Assembly: GCA_019235415.1 (NCBI GenBank)
Contig: JAFAKN010000386.1
Span: 1 to 42,795 of the forward strand
Source: Alphaproteobacteria bacterium
GTDB taxonomy: Bacteria; Pseudomonadota; Alphaproteobacteria; Reyranellales; Reyranellaceae
Length of the DNA stretch: 42,795 nt
Direction of reading: 5' to 3'
Each line of letters starts with the position of its first letter. The first letter of the stretch is position 1. Of this stretch, positions 30,924 through 39,785 are shown one piece after another. Under the pieces are notes generated by a model, which worked only from the letters and a program-made list of their open reading frames with translations, was not told the DNA's origin and did not search any database. Made by a program: the position numbers and the translations under genes.

Positions 30924-32335
30924 TGGGCCATCGGCGGTGCGGGGATCGGGCGCACGCGCTCGTAGGCGGCCGCGGCACGCAGCACCAGGGCGTCGCGCGC
31001 ATGGTCGGCGACGATCTGCAGGCCGATCGGCAGGCCTTCGCGATCGAGGCCGCAGGGGATGGTCGCGGCCGGCTGGCGCGTCAGGTTGAAGGTGAGCGTG
31101 AAGGGCGTCCAGCCGATGTCGATGCCGTCGCCGCCCCAGGCGGCGTTCTCGTTCACCGCGAAGGCTGTCATCGGCATGGTCGGCGTCAGCAGCAGATCGT
31201 ACTTGGCCATGAACTGGTTCATGATCACGGCCAGCTGCTGGCGCTGGTGGATCGCCGTCACCACCGCCTCCTGCCCGAGATTGGCGCCGACCTTGGCCGC
31301 CTGCAGCAGGCCGGGATCCATCTGCTCCTGCTTCTCGGCGCCAAAAGTCTTCACCAGGACCGCGACGTTGGACTGCCAGTGCGCGTTGAGGATCTGTCGG
31401 GGATCGAGCCCTTGCAGGTTGGGGGAGTCTTCCACGACGCGGGCGCCCAGCGTGCGGAACACCTTGGCGGCATTCTCGACCGCGACCGCCACGTCGCGAT
31501 CGATGCGGTCGCGCTCGAAGAAGCCCAGGGTGGGTGCGTAGGCGATGGTGAGCCCCTTCACGCCTTTCTCGAACCCTTTGAGGTAGTCGCCCTCGTCGTC
31601 GGACCGGCTGTAGGGATCGCGATGATCGGGGCGCGCGATCACATCCATCATCATGGCGGCATCGCGCACCGTCCGCGTCATCGGCCCGATATGCGACAGC
31701 GTGCCCTGCGCCGAAGGCGGCCACAGCGGCACGCGGCCTTGGGTCGGCTTCAGCCCGAACAGGCCGCTGAAGGAGGAGGGGATGCGGACCGAGCCCGCGC
31801 CGTCTGTGCCGATTGCGAGGCTGCCCATGCCGACCGCTTCGGCAGCGGCCGCGCCGCCCGACGAGCCGCCCGGCGTGCGGCCCAGCATCCAAGGATTGTG
31901 CGTGGCGCCGAACAGCTTGGAATCGGTGACGCCCTTCCAGCCGTACTCGGGCGACGTTGTCTTGCCGATCAGCGGACAGCCCGCCTCGCGCAGCCGCTGC
32001 GCCGCCGGCGCATCGACCGTCCACGGCCCGTCGGGATCGGTCGCGAGGCTGCCCATGCGCGTGGGCATGCCTTTGGTCAGCACCAGGTCCTTGATGGTGA
32101 CCGGCACGCCGTCGAGGTCGCTCAGCCGCTTGCCGCCCTTCTGCCAACGCTTCTCGGAGGCGCGCGCCGTGCGCAGCGCGCCGTCCGGGTCGAGATGCTG
32201 GAAGGCGTTGAGCTGCGGGTTGAACGCCTCGATGCGGGCGATCGCCGCACGCACCGCCTCGACCGGCGAGGCCTTGCGCGCCTTGTAAAGTTTCACCAGC
32301 TCGTGCGCCGGCATCAGCGCCAGATCGGCGGTCAT
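30914..32335 (-). CDS. Amidase (amidase signature family)
   Basis: 473 aa. Catalytic triad K82 (VTIKDLV), cis-Ser S158 (PGGSSGG) and nucleophile S182 (GAGSVRIPSS), with the 24-residue Ser spacing of the family. It is cytoplasmic. Such enzymes hydrolyse amides, sometimes nitriles' products or aryl acylamides; the substrate is not predictable. Third gene of a coupled set: its ATG overlaps the stop of the paralogous amidase (ATGA, 32332-32335). Confidence 0.9.
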   Translation of the reverse strand: MTADLALMPAHELVKLYKARKASPVEAVRAAIARIEAFNPQLNAFQHLDPDGALRTARASEKRWQKGGKRLSDLDGVPVTIKDLVLTKGMPTRMGSLATDPDGPWTVDAPAAQRLREAGCPLIGKTTSPEYGWKGVTDSKLFGATHNPWMLGRTPGGSSGGAAAAEAVGMGSLAIGTDGAGSVRIPSSFSGLFGLKPTQGRVPLWPPSAQGTLSHIGPMTRTVRDAAMMMDVIARPDHRDPYSRSDDEGDYLKGFEKGVKGLTIAYAPTLGFFERDRIDRDVAVAVENAAKVFRTLGARVVEDSPNLQGLDPRQILNAHWQSNVAVLVKTFGAEKQEQMDPGLLQAAKVGANLGQEAVVTAIHQRQQLAVIMNQFMAKYDLLLTPTMPMTAFAVNENAAWGGDGIDIGWTPFTLTFNLTRQPAATIPCGLDREGLPIGLQIVADHARDALVLRAAAAYERVRPIPAPPMAHQL

Positions 32336-33747
32336 GGTTTGCTCTCCGAAAGGTCAGGGAATTTTATCGGATGGGCCTCGGCGTAGCGCGCCGCGGCGGC
32401 CAGCACGAGCGCATCCTTGTAGTGCCCGGACACGATCTGAAGGCCGATCGGCAGGCCCTGGCGGCTCACTCCACAGGGCACCACGCCGGCGGGATGGCGG
32501 CTCATGTTGAACTGCGCCGTGTAGGGCGACCACAAGGCGTTGGCCTTGCCATCGTGACCTTCGGGCAGGTTCCTGCCGATCTCGAACGGCTGCACGGCCA
32601 CCGCCGGCGACAACAGCAGGTCGTACTTGGCGAACAACAGGTTCCAGGCGATGGCGAGCTCGCGCCGCGCCGCCTGGGCGTTCACCACGTCCTGCAGCGA
32701 ATAGCGCAAGCCCGCCTTCGCCGACGCCAGCAGGTTGGGATCGAATTCGCTGTGCCGGGCCTCGGGATAGAGCTGCAGCAGGCGCTGCAGCGCGCTCAGC
32801 CAATGGATGACGAAAGCGCGTCCGGCCTCGCCATAGGAGAACGGCGCCTCGACCTCCTCGACCGCACAGCCTAGGTCCTCCTCGAAGGCGCGCGCCGCCT
32901 TGGTCACGAGGGCCGCAACCTCGATGTCGAGCGGATGGTCGCCGAAGCGCAAAGCGAAGCCGACCCTGAGCTTCTTGAGCTTGGCGCCGATCGCCTTGGC
33001 ATAGCGCGTGTCGTCGGCCGGCAAGGCGTAGGCGTCGCGTGCATCCGGCTCAGCAATCACGTCCATCATCAGCGCGCAATCGACCGCGGTGCGGCCCATC
33101 GGGCCGGTGTTGGAGAGATCGCCGGTGAGCGAAGGCGGCCACGCCGGCACCCGTCCGAATGTTGCCTTCAGCCCGACCAAGCCGGTGAAGCTCGATGGGA
33201 TGCGCACCGAGCCGCCGCCGTCGGTGCCGATCGCGATCGGGCCCAAGCCTGCCGCCACCGCCGCGCCTGCTCCGCCCGATGAACCGCCGGGCGTGCGCTC
33301 GAGGTTCCAGGGGTTGCGCGTGATGCCGTTCAACGGCGAATCGGTCACGCCCTTGTGGCCGTACTCCGAGCTGGTGCTCTGCGCGAAGACGACGGCGCCC
33401 GCTTCGCGCAGCCGCGCCACGGCCGGCGCGTCGGCGTCGGCCGGGCTCTTGTCGGTGAGCTTGCTGCCCATCGAGGCCGGCCAGCCTTTCACGCGCACCA
33501 GCTCCTTCACGGACACCGGCACGCCGTCGAGGGGCGACAATGGCTCGTCTTTTTTCCAACGCCGTTCGGATGCGCGTGCGGCCTTGAGCCCTGCATCGGC
33601 ATCGACGTGGCGCAAGGCGTTCAGCGTCGGGTTGAGCCGCTCGGTGCGCAGCACTATGGCCTTCATGGTCTCGACCGGCGAGAGCTTGCCCTTGCCGTAG
33701 AGCTTGGAGAGCACGGCGGCGCTGAGTTGAGTGAGGTCCTCGGTCAT
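32332..33747 (-). CDS. Amidase (amidase signature family), paralog
   Basis: 471 aa. K81 (SVKELV), S156 (PGGSSGG), S180 (GGGSVRIPSS), all expected catalytic residues. Clearly related to the neighbour (shared GVTDS, NPW, RTPGGSSGGA, IPSSF, GRVPxWPPS, SGHYKDALVLAAAARYAEAHPI against its equivalent), so they arose by tandem duplication, but substrate-loop residues differ. ATG 33747 overlaps the stop of the TPR gene. Different substrates or heteromeric function are possible. Confidence 0.9.
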   Translation of the reverse strand: MTEDLTQLSAAVLSKLYGKGKLSPVETMKAIVLRTERLNPTLNALRHVDADAGLKAARASERRWKKDEPLSPLDGVPVSVKELVRVKGWPASMGSKLTDKSPADADAPAVARLREAGAVVFAQSTSSEYGHKGVTDSPLNGITRNPWNLERTPGGSSGGAGAAVAAGLGPIAIGTDGGGSVRIPSSFTGLVGLKATFGRVPAWPPSLTGDLSNTGPMGRTAVDCALMMDVIAEPDARDAYALPADDTRYAKAIGAKLKKLRVGFALRFGDHPLDIEVAALVTKAARAFEEDLGCAVEEVEAPFSYGEAGRAFVIHWLSALQRLLQLYPEARHSEFDPNLLASAKAGLRYSLQDVVNAQAARRELAIAWNLLFAKYDLLLSPAVAVQPFEIGRNLPEGHDGKANALWSPYTAQFNMSRHPAGVVPCGVSRQGLPIGLQIVSGHYKDALVLAAAARYAEAHPIKFPDLSESKP

Positions 33748-35132
33748 GCTTGTCCTTGGGCGTAGCGGCGTGCCAGCTGTTCGGCCTGGTATTCGGCCAA
33801 AAGCGCCTGCTCGCTGCGGCCGACCCGGCGATAGAGATCGCTCAGCGCCCGCTTGGTCCAGGGCACGGTCGGTCTCTCGCGATCGTCGGCCTGCAGGATG
33901 GCGAGGGCGGCGTCGTTCCAGCCCGACTTCATCAGGGCGTCGAGGTGGATGGCGCCGAACAAACCGCGCTGGGCGATGCTGCCGCCGATCGCGCGCAGAT
34001 GCGGCATGGCGCGCCCGAGGAGCCCCGCGGCCTCGCCGAAGTCGCCCTTGGCGTAGGCGGCGAGGCCATGCGCCGCCGGCACGGCGCAATCTGCCCACGC
34101 CTCGCGCTCGCCGGCCGTCGCGCGCTCGGCGCGATCTTCCAGGCTCGCCAGCATCTCGGTCACCGCGCTCTGCCGGCCGGCGCGCGCCAGCCCGAGCAGG
34201 TATTGGAGGTCGAGGAAGGGCGAGAAGTGCTCGTGCAGGCGCGGCTCGAGACGAATTGCGACGTCGCTCCAACGCTCGCCGACGTCCACGCAGCGCAATT
34301 CCAGCCGCGCCAGCAAGGAGACCGCGTTGATCTGGTCCTCGGAAAAATCCTTCTGCATGCCCCACACGCGCTTATCGAACAGCGCCAGCGCCTCGTCGCG
34401 ACGGTCGAGGTCGATCAGGAACAACGCGAGATGCCACCAGTTGTGGGTGTACATGAACGAGTTGCAGCGCTCCCAGGTGTCCGCCATCGACTGCAGAAAG
34501 GTGACGCCCTCCAGCAAGCGGCCGCGCGCCTCCAGGCAGTGCGCCACCACGTGGTGCGCCCAGGGATCGTGCCGCTCCATTTCGATTGCGTGGCGCGCCT
34601 GCGCCTCGGCCTCGTCGAGACGGTTGCATTCCTCGAGGCCGAACGCGGCCATCGCCCAGACGTAGTGGTTGTCGCGGTTGGCCGGCAGGATGCGCTCGCC
34701 GATGCGCAGGATGCCTTCGGCATCGCCGCGGTCGATGGCATGCAGTTGCCCAACTTTGGCGGCTAAAAGATCGTGCGGCCACTCGCTCGCCATGTCCTCA
34801 TGGATCTTCTGCGCCCGATCCCGAGCGCCGGCGAACCACGCTTCGGTGGCGGCAAGCCAGGCGCGCTCACGCGCAGTGGCCTCGTGCGCCATCGCCTTTG
34901 CCCGCGCGAAGTGGCATTGCGCCATGGCGAAGGCCGCGGTCGAGTTCACGGTGAGCAGCAGGTTCGCCGACAACAGGGGCAGCAGGGCGCAGCGCTCTTC
35001 CTTCTCGGCGGCGGCGATGAACTCCGGCAGCCGGTCACCGAACGCCAGCCACTCGGCCGTCAGGAAGTCGAGGGCCGCGATGGCGCCGCCATCGGCATTG
35101 CTGACCTCCAGCCCCTGACCGTCCTTTGCCAA
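33744..35132 (-). CDS. TTC38-like tetratricopeptide protein
   Basis: 462 aa from a TTG at 35132 (LAKDGQGLEVSN), with GGGGAGCGCAGG upstream; an ATG at 35267 would give 507 aa. Almost all helical, with successive TPR-like units; conserved blocks FMYTHNWWHLALFLIDL and DPWAHHVVAHCLEARGR are typical of tetratricopeptide repeat protein 38 homologs. Its job in bacteria is unknown. It is the first gene of the amidase operon, so a scaffold or substrate-binding link to the amidases is a reasonable inference. Confidence 0.8.
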   Translation of the reverse strand: MAKDGQGLEVSNADGGAIAALDFLTAEWLAFGDRLPEFIAAAEKEERCALLPLLSANLLLTVNSTAAFAMAQCHFARAKAMAHEATARERAWLAATEAWFAGARDRAQKIHEDMASEWPHDLLAAKVGQLHAIDRGDAEGILRIGERILPANRDNHYVWAMAAFGLEECNRLDEAEAQARHAIEMERHDPWAHHVVAHCLEARGRLLEGVTFLQSMADTWERCNSFMYTHNWWHLALFLIDLDRRDEALALFDKRVWGMQKDFSEDQINAVSLLARLELRCVDVGERWSDVAIRLEPRLHEHFSPFLDLQYLLGLARAGRQSAVTEMLASLEDRAERATAGEREAWADCAVPAAHGLAAYAKGDFGEAAGLLGRAMPHLRAIGGSIAQRGLFGAIHLDALMKSGWNDAALAILQADDRERPTVPWTKRALSDLYRRVGRSEQALLAEYQAEQLARRYAQGQA

Positions 35133-35303
35133 GTCCCTGCGCTCCCCACCTGCCGTTGCCCAACCTTCGCACGCCGTGGCACGGTTGCGCAAAACATCTG
35201 CCAGGGAGGTGAGGGGAAACGGCGCTCCCGGCAAGCTTCTTCTCGACCGCGCGCTTGTGGAGCGCACGGGACGCGCGGTCTACATGAATATGAAGGGAGA
35301 GCG

Positions 35304-35675
35304 CTACGACTTCGGCGAACCGCCGAGGAAGCAGTAGATCATCCCGCTCTTGCTGGCGCAGATGTGGCTGCGGCCGTCGGGCGCCAGTTGCTTCAGCACC
35401 ACGCGCGGCGGCACCGGCACCCAGCGGCCGTCGAGCAGCGCGTACCACATGCCGTCGTCGCTCAAGTAGGCGCGGGTCGGCCGGCAGTCGCCGTTGGGGC
35501 TGCTCGCCTGTCCATTGCAGCAGGAATAGCCGGTGTCAGGCTGCCTGAGGTCCTTGTACCAGTCGTGATTCTCGGCGTGGCCGTCGCCGTAGTGTCCGTC
35601 CTGTGCGCGTGCATCAATGGCCCCCAACGTCGCAATCGTACACACCAGCAGGAACCAAGGCGCGGATAGGCGCAT
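35304..35675 (-). CDS. Secreted Cys-containing protein, tandem paralog A
   Basis: 123 aa. A signal peptide (MRLSAPWFLLVCTIATLGAIDARA, cleavage after ARA) then a small domain with HAENHDWYKDLRQP, GYSCCNG, GDCRPTRAY, a WYALLDGRWVPVP strand, and CASKSGMIYCFLGG. Five Cys in the mature part suggest disulfides. No family name known to me. Paralog at 35762-36130. Secretion is to the periplasm or outside. Confidence 0.75.
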   Translation of the reverse strand: MRLSAPWFLLVCTIATLGAIDARAQDGHYGDGHAENHDWYKDLRQPDTGYSCCNGQASSPNGDCRPTRAYLSDDGMWYALLDGRWVPVPPRVVLKQLAPDGRSHICASKSGMIYCFLGGSPKS

Positions 35676-35761
35676 GTTCCCTTCTCCGTCTGCCGCTAGA
35701 GGAGTCGGCGGTTCCGACGCAACGCCGGATGCAACCTCCCGGTTCCCTCAGCGATCGATCG

Positions 35762-36130
35762 TCAGATCTTGGGCGAGCCGCGCAGGAAGCAGTAGATTCG
35801 CCCCATCTTGTTGGCGCAGATATGGCTGCGGCCATCGGGCGCCATCTGGTCGAGCACGACACTGGGCGACACCTGGACCCAGCGGCCTTCGAGGAGGGCG
35901 TACCAGACGCCTTCGTCGTTCATGTAGGCGCGCGTCGGACGGCAATCGCCTTCCGCACCGTTCGCTGTTCCGTTGCAGCAGGAATAGCCCGTACCGGGCT
36001 GCTTGAGGTCCTGGTACCAGTCGTGGTTTTCTGAGTGCCCCTGGCCGCGCATGCCCTGGTCCTGGGCCGACGCGACACCACTGACGACAAGCGACACCAA
36101 TCCGAACACCGTGAGCACGCACCGTGGCAT
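35762..36130 (-). CDS. Secreted Cys-containing protein, tandem paralog B
   Basis: 122 aa from ATG 36130 (a GTG at 36142 would add four residues). Signal peptide MPRCVLTVFGLVSLVVSGVA, then the same architecture as its neighbour: HSENHDWYQDLKQP, GYSCCNG, GDCRPTRAY, WYALLEGRWVQV, HICANKMGRIYCFLRG. The Cys pattern is conserved completely while the signal peptide and 80-100 region differ. Tandem duplication on one strand, 86 bases apart. Confidence 0.75.
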   Translation of the reverse strand: MPRCVLTVFGLVSLVVSGVASAQDQGMRGQGHSENHDWYQDLKQPGTGYSCCNGTANGAEGDCRPTRAYMNDEGVWYALLEGRWVQVSPSVVLDQMAPDGRSHICANKMGRIYCFLRGSPKI

Positions 36131-36217
36131 GAGGGCTGCCACCTTTCGTACCGTCGGCTGCCGGCTACGTATTCGGAGCGACGCGCCGTCCGCTCAGCCG
36201 AGTCCGTTCAACAAATC

Positions 36218-37069
36218 CTACATCATTCGCAGACCAGCGACGATGGGCACGAACTGTGGATCGTCGGCCGCGATCAGCCCATGGCGTACGAAGAAGTCGA
36301 TCAGCACCAGATTGCAATTGTATTTGAAGTCGACCGTGTCGCGCACCGTTTCGAACACGCGTTGCACCGGCCATAGCTCGAAGCCATGCACCTCGCCGTC
36401 ATTTGCGCGCGGCGTGAATCCCTCCGGCAACTCCAGGTCGAAGCAAACCATCAGGTCGGGCTTGAGCTGCGGCCCCGACTGGTTGAGGTAGCTGATGAAA
36501 CTCACTGCCTTGGCCTGCATCGCGAGCGTGCGCGGAATCGAGGCTTCCTCTGCACATTCCTTAATCAGGTTGTCGTGCAGGCCGATTCCCGCCGGCTGCC
36601 CGCCGGCCACCGTGTTGTCGAGCTGTCCGGGATAAGTCGGCTTGGTGTAAGAACGGCGCGCGACCCAGATATGCAAGCCATCGCGTCGGCGAACGTACCC
36701 CGTCATGTGCGGCCCGAAGGCGCGCACGCCGAACCATGGCACCGCGGCGCGCTCCATCGTCATCAGCGGCGGATCGGTGAAGTTCCAGGTGACGGGATAG
36801 AGCTCCTCGCGCCACAGCGCTCCAAAGTGCTCCTCGGCGCGCAACTCCAGCAGGAAGGCCCGCACGGCATCGGTGCGCTTCTGCGGCGTGTCGAGCCCGG
36901 GATCGAGCTGCCAGGCGCCATCACCCCTTTGGAAAAATCCGCCGCGCGCCACGACCAGCGGCGCGAACTCGCGATGGAGGTAGCCGGCACGTTGCGTGCC
37001 GATGAACCACGGCGCGAACTGCGAGAGGTCCGCGTTGTTGCAGCGCGCGATGTGATCGAGGAAGGACAT
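36218..37069 (-). CDS. Nudix hydrolase, DUF4743 type
   Basis: 283 aa. An N-terminal DUF4743-like part (AGYLHREFAPLVVARGGFF) precedes a Nudix box near 157-179, GGQPAGIG...KECAEEASI: the essential EExxE core is kept, but the first Glu of the consensus is missing, as in this family. Relatives include the Nudix half of yeast Tnr3, which acts on oxidised thiamine diphosphate. Function by similarity only. The start ATG 37069 lies 33 bases from the repeat at 37102. Confidence 0.85.
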   Translation of the reverse strand: MSFLDHIARCNNADLSQFAPWFIGTQRAGYLHREFAPLVVARGGFFQRGDGAWQLDPGLDTPQKRTDAVRAFLLELRAEEHFGALWREELYPVTWNFTDPPLMTMERAAVPWFGVRAFGPHMTGYVRRRDGLHIWVARRSYTKPTYPGQLDNTVAGGQPAGIGLHDNLIKECAEEASIPRTLAMQAKAVSFISYLNQSGPQLKPDLMVCFDLELPEGFTPRANDGEVHGFELWPVQRVFETVRDTVDFKYNCNLVLIDFFVRHGLIAADDPQFVPIVAGLRMM

Positions 37070-37101
37070 CGCGGCGGGAGATAGCGCGTGGCGGAGGTCC
37101 C

Positions 37102-37192
37102 TGTCATCCCGAGCGAAGCGAGGGATCCTTGGGGGACAGGAAAGATCCCTCGCTTCGCTCGGGATGACATGAGACTGCGCTCGGGATGACAG
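37102..37192. repeat. Palindromic GTCATCCCGAG repeat plus half copy
   Basis: TGTCATCCCGAGCGAAGCG (37102-37120) is mirrored by CGCTTCGCTCGGGATGACA (37151-37169), with AGGGATCC/AGATCCCT stems inside, and a half copy follows at 37177-37192. It fills the space between two divergent genes, so it also sits where both promoters should be. Confidence 0.7.
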
Positions 37193-37220
37193 GGGCGCTG
37201 GACGTCGCCACAGTCCGGAG

Positions 37221-37646
37221 ATGACCGAGGATGAGCTTCAACGCGCCCTCGAGGCGGCGTTGCCGGCAGCCGATCTGCACGACGTGTTCGTCGAGGAATG
37301 TCAGGACCAGGATGTGCGCCTGCGGTTCTCGCTGAAGCCGGGCGAGACCTGGACCACTGCCGCGCTGCTGTCGCTGGTCGATACGTCGCTGCGCGCCGCG
37401 GCGGGGCTCGCCGGTACCCTCTCGCATCTCAACGTCACGGTGCTGAAGGCGCCGTACGACGCCGACGTCATATCGTTGTCGCGGCTCATCCGCCGCGCGG
37501 GACCAACGGTCCACGCCGAAGCGTGGCTGTTCAGCCACGCCGTCGTCGATCCGATGCTGCACGCGACGGCGACGCTCAAGTCTTCTCCTCCTCTTCGCGG
37601 AAACCGCGAAGGAGAGGTGGCCGCGCAGCGGACGGAGGGGGCATGA
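37221..37646 (+). CDS. PaaI-like hotdog thioesterase
   Basis: 141 aa. A small hotdog-fold protein: helix at residues 1-15, then LRFSLKPGETWTTAALLSLVDTSLRAAAGL and HLNVTVLKAPYDADVISLSRL, and the final strand VHAEAWLFSHA. The conserved D (LVDTSL) could be catalytic. It probably hydrolyses an acyl-CoA. The last 20 or so residues (SPPLRGNREGEVAAQRTEGA) and the stop come from a REP-type repeat (37586-37706), so the native C-terminus has been replaced. Confidence 0.75.
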   Translation: MTEDELQRALEAALPAADLHDVFVEECQDQDVRLRFSLKPGETWTTAALLSLVDTSLRAAAGLAGTLSHLNVTVLKAPYDADVISLSRLIRRAGPTVHAEAWLFSHAVVDPMLHATATLKSSPPLRGNREGEVAAQRTEGA

Positions 37647-37706
37647 CCTCTCCGTCGCGGTACGACCGCGACACCTCCCCAGCGCGGACTCCGCGCTAGG
37701 GAGGAG
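37586..37706. repeat. BIME-like pair of palindromes overlapping a coding end
   Basis: Two units (hairpin CTCTTCGCGG...CCGCGAAGGAG and its partner ending GCTAGGGAGGAG), each with a second hairpin and a GGAGGGGG-type tail, face each other. The left unit lies inside the thioesterase frame, the right one ends 7 bases before the mutase stop. Same design as 4711-4798 and 27370-27531. Confidence 0.65.
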
Positions 37707-37712
37707 AAGCGT

Positions 37713-39692
37713 TCAAGCCGCTTCCTTCCAGGCGCCATCGACCACGGCGACGATGTCGCGCATGATCTGGGTCAGGTCGAAGTCCTTGGGCGTGTAGACG
37801 CGCGCCACGCCTGAGGCGACCAGCGCCTCGGCATCGGGCGGCGGGATGATGCCGCCGACCACGACCGGCACCTCGCCGATGCCGGCGGCGCGCAAGCCCT
37901 GCAGCACCTCGCCGACCAGCGAGACGTGGCCTCCCGACAGGATCGACAGACCGACCACGTGCACGCTCTCCTCGAGCGCGGCATTGACGATGCGCTCGGG
38001 GGTCAGCCGGATGCCCTCGTAGACCACCTCCATGCCGCAGTCGCGGGCGCGCACGGCGATCTGCTCGGCGCCGTTGGAATGACCGTCGAGGCCGGGCTTG
38101 CCGACCAGCATTTTTATGCGCCGCCCCAAGCGGCGCGAGACAGCCTCGACCTCGCGGCGGGCGGCTTCCAGGCGGCCGTCGCTCACGCCGACGGCGCGGG
38201 CGACGCCGGTCGGCGCGCGATACTCGCCGAACACCGCACGCAAGGCATCGGTCCACTCGCCGGTCGTGACGCCGGCCCGGGCGCAGGCGATCGATGCCGG
38301 CATGACGTTGCGATCCTCCTTGGCGGCCGACGCAAGCGCGTCGAGCGCTTGCTTGAGCGCGGTTGCGTCGCGCCCAGCGCGCCAGGCTTTCAGCCGCTCG
38401 ACCTGCTCGCGCTCGACGGAGGCGTCGACGGTCAGGATGGCGCCCTCGCCGGCGGACAACGGCGACGGCTCGCCTTCGGCGTAGGCATTGACGCCGACCA
38501 CGGTCTGCTCGCCGGCCTCGATCGCCGCGAGCCGCCGGAGATTCGATTCGACCAGCCGCTGCTTCATGTAGGCCGTATCGATCGCCGCGATGGCGCCGCC
38601 CATGTCGGCGATGCGCTGCATCTCGGCCGTCGCCTCAGTCTTCAGCGCGTCGACCTTGCGGGCGATTTCGCCGCTGCCGTCGAAGATGTCGCCGTATTCC
38701 AAGAGATCGGTCTCGAACGCCACGATCTGCTGCAATCTGAGCGACCACTGCTGGTCCCATGGCCGCGGCAGGCCGAGCGCCTCGTTCCACGCCGGCAGCT
38801 GCACCGAGCGGGCGCGCGCGTTCTTGCTCATCACGACCGCCAGCATCTCGAGCAGGATGCGATAGACATTGTTCTCCGGCTGCTGCTCGGTGAGCCCCAG
38901 CGAATTCACCTGCACGCCGTAACGGAACAGCCGCTGCTTGGCGTCGGCGACGCCGTAGCGGGTGCGCGTGAGCTCGTCCCACAGCTCGGCGAACGCCCGC
39001 ATCTTGCACATCTCGGTGACGAAGCGGATGCCGGCGTTGACGAAGAACGAGATGCGGCCGACCACCTGCGGGAAATCGGCCTCGGGCACCTGGCCGCGAG
39101 CGCGCACCGCGTCGAGCACGGCGATCGCATTGGCGAGCGCGAAGGCAAGCTCCTGCACCGGCGTGGCACCGGCCTCTTGCAGGTGATAGCTGCAGACGTT
39201 CATCGGGTTCCACTTGGGAACCTCGCGATAGGTGAAGCCGATCGTGTCGGCAGTGAGCCGCAGCGACGGCTCGGGCGGAAAGATGTAGGTGCCGCGCGAA
39301 AGATATTCCTTGATGATGTCGTTCTGCGTCGTGCCTTGCAGTTTTTCCCGCGCGAGGCCCTGCGCTTCGGCGGTGGCGATGTAGAGGGCCAACAGCCACG
39401 CCGCCGGCGCGTTGATGGTCATCGACGTGTTCATGCGGTCGAGCGGGATGCCGTCGAACAGGGTGCGCATGTCGCCGAGATGGCTGATCGGCACGCCCAC
39501 CTTGCCGACCTCGCCCTTGGCCAGCGGATGGTCGGCGTCGTAGCCGGTCTGCGTCGGCAGGTCGAAGGCGACCGACAGACCCGTCTGCCCGCGCGCCAGG
39601 TTCTTGCGATAGAGCTCGTTGGACTTGGCGGCCGTGGAGTGCCCGGAATAGGTGCGGATCAACCAGGGCTTGTCGCGGTTCGGTCGGGTCAT
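37713..39692 (-). CDS. meaA: Ethylmalonyl-CoA mutase (MeaA type)
   Basis: 659 aa. The adenosylcobalamin-dependent mutase converts (2R)-ethylmalonyl-CoA to methylsuccinyl-CoA in the ethylmalonyl-CoA pathway for acetyl-CoA assimilation. The barrel begins RTYSGHSTAAKSNELYRKNL with GQTGLSVAFDLPTQTGYD; the B12 domain carries D536-G-H538-S-N-G, the DxHxxG His ligand, and SILSGGH. Barrel and B12 domain are in one chain, and length and motifs fit MeaA better than the two-subunit methylmalonyl-CoA mutase. The other pathway genes (ccr, msd, mcd) are not in this window. ATG 39692 chosen; the longer frame is antisense of the next gene. Confidence 0.92.
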   Translation of the reverse strand: MTRPNRDKPWLIRTYSGHSTAAKSNELYRKNLARGQTGLSVAFDLPTQTGYDADHPLAKGEVGKVGVPISHLGDMRTLFDGIPLDRMNTSMTINAPAAWLLALYIATAEAQGLAREKLQGTTQNDIIKEYLSRGTYIFPPEPSLRLTADTIGFTYREVPKWNPMNVCSYHLQEAGATPVQELAFALANAIAVLDAVRARGQVPEADFPQVVGRISFFVNAGIRFVTEMCKMRAFAELWDELTRTRYGVADAKQRLFRYGVQVNSLGLTEQQPENNVYRILLEMLAVVMSKNARARSVQLPAWNEALGLPRPWDQQWSLRLQQIVAFETDLLEYGDIFDGSGEIARKVDALKTEATAEMQRIADMGGAIAAIDTAYMKQRLVESNLRRLAAIEAGEQTVVGVNAYAEGEPSPLSAGEGAILTVDASVEREQVERLKAWRAGRDATALKQALDALASAAKEDRNVMPASIACARAGVTTGEWTDALRAVFGEYRAPTGVARAVGVSDGRLEAARREVEAVSRRLGRRIKMLVGKPGLDGHSNGAEQIAVRARDCGMEVVYEGIRLTPERIVNAALEESVHVVGLSILSGGHVSLVGEVLQGLRAAGIGEVPVVVGGIIPPPDAEALVASGVARVYTPKDFDLTQIMRDIVAVVDGAWKEAA

Positions 39693-39785
39693 GGTGGCGG
39701 CACGGAAGGCTGTTGCGGTAAACTGCCTACCCCATTCTATGTTGCATTGCAGCATCAAACATTTTGCGATGCAATTGGGCGAGCG

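Noticed and set aside
35200-35338. Possible small plus-strand protein ending MNMKGERYDFGEPPRKQ
   Set aside because: It overlaps the 3' end of the secreted protein gene at 35304, the only good start (GTG) lies inside its own ribosome site, and nothing supports translation.
37926-39785. Very long plus-strand open frame through the mutase region
   Set aside because: It is the antisense of meaA; the protein is Arg/His/Leu-rich shadow sequence. Only its end, from 39786, is real coding (DUF898).
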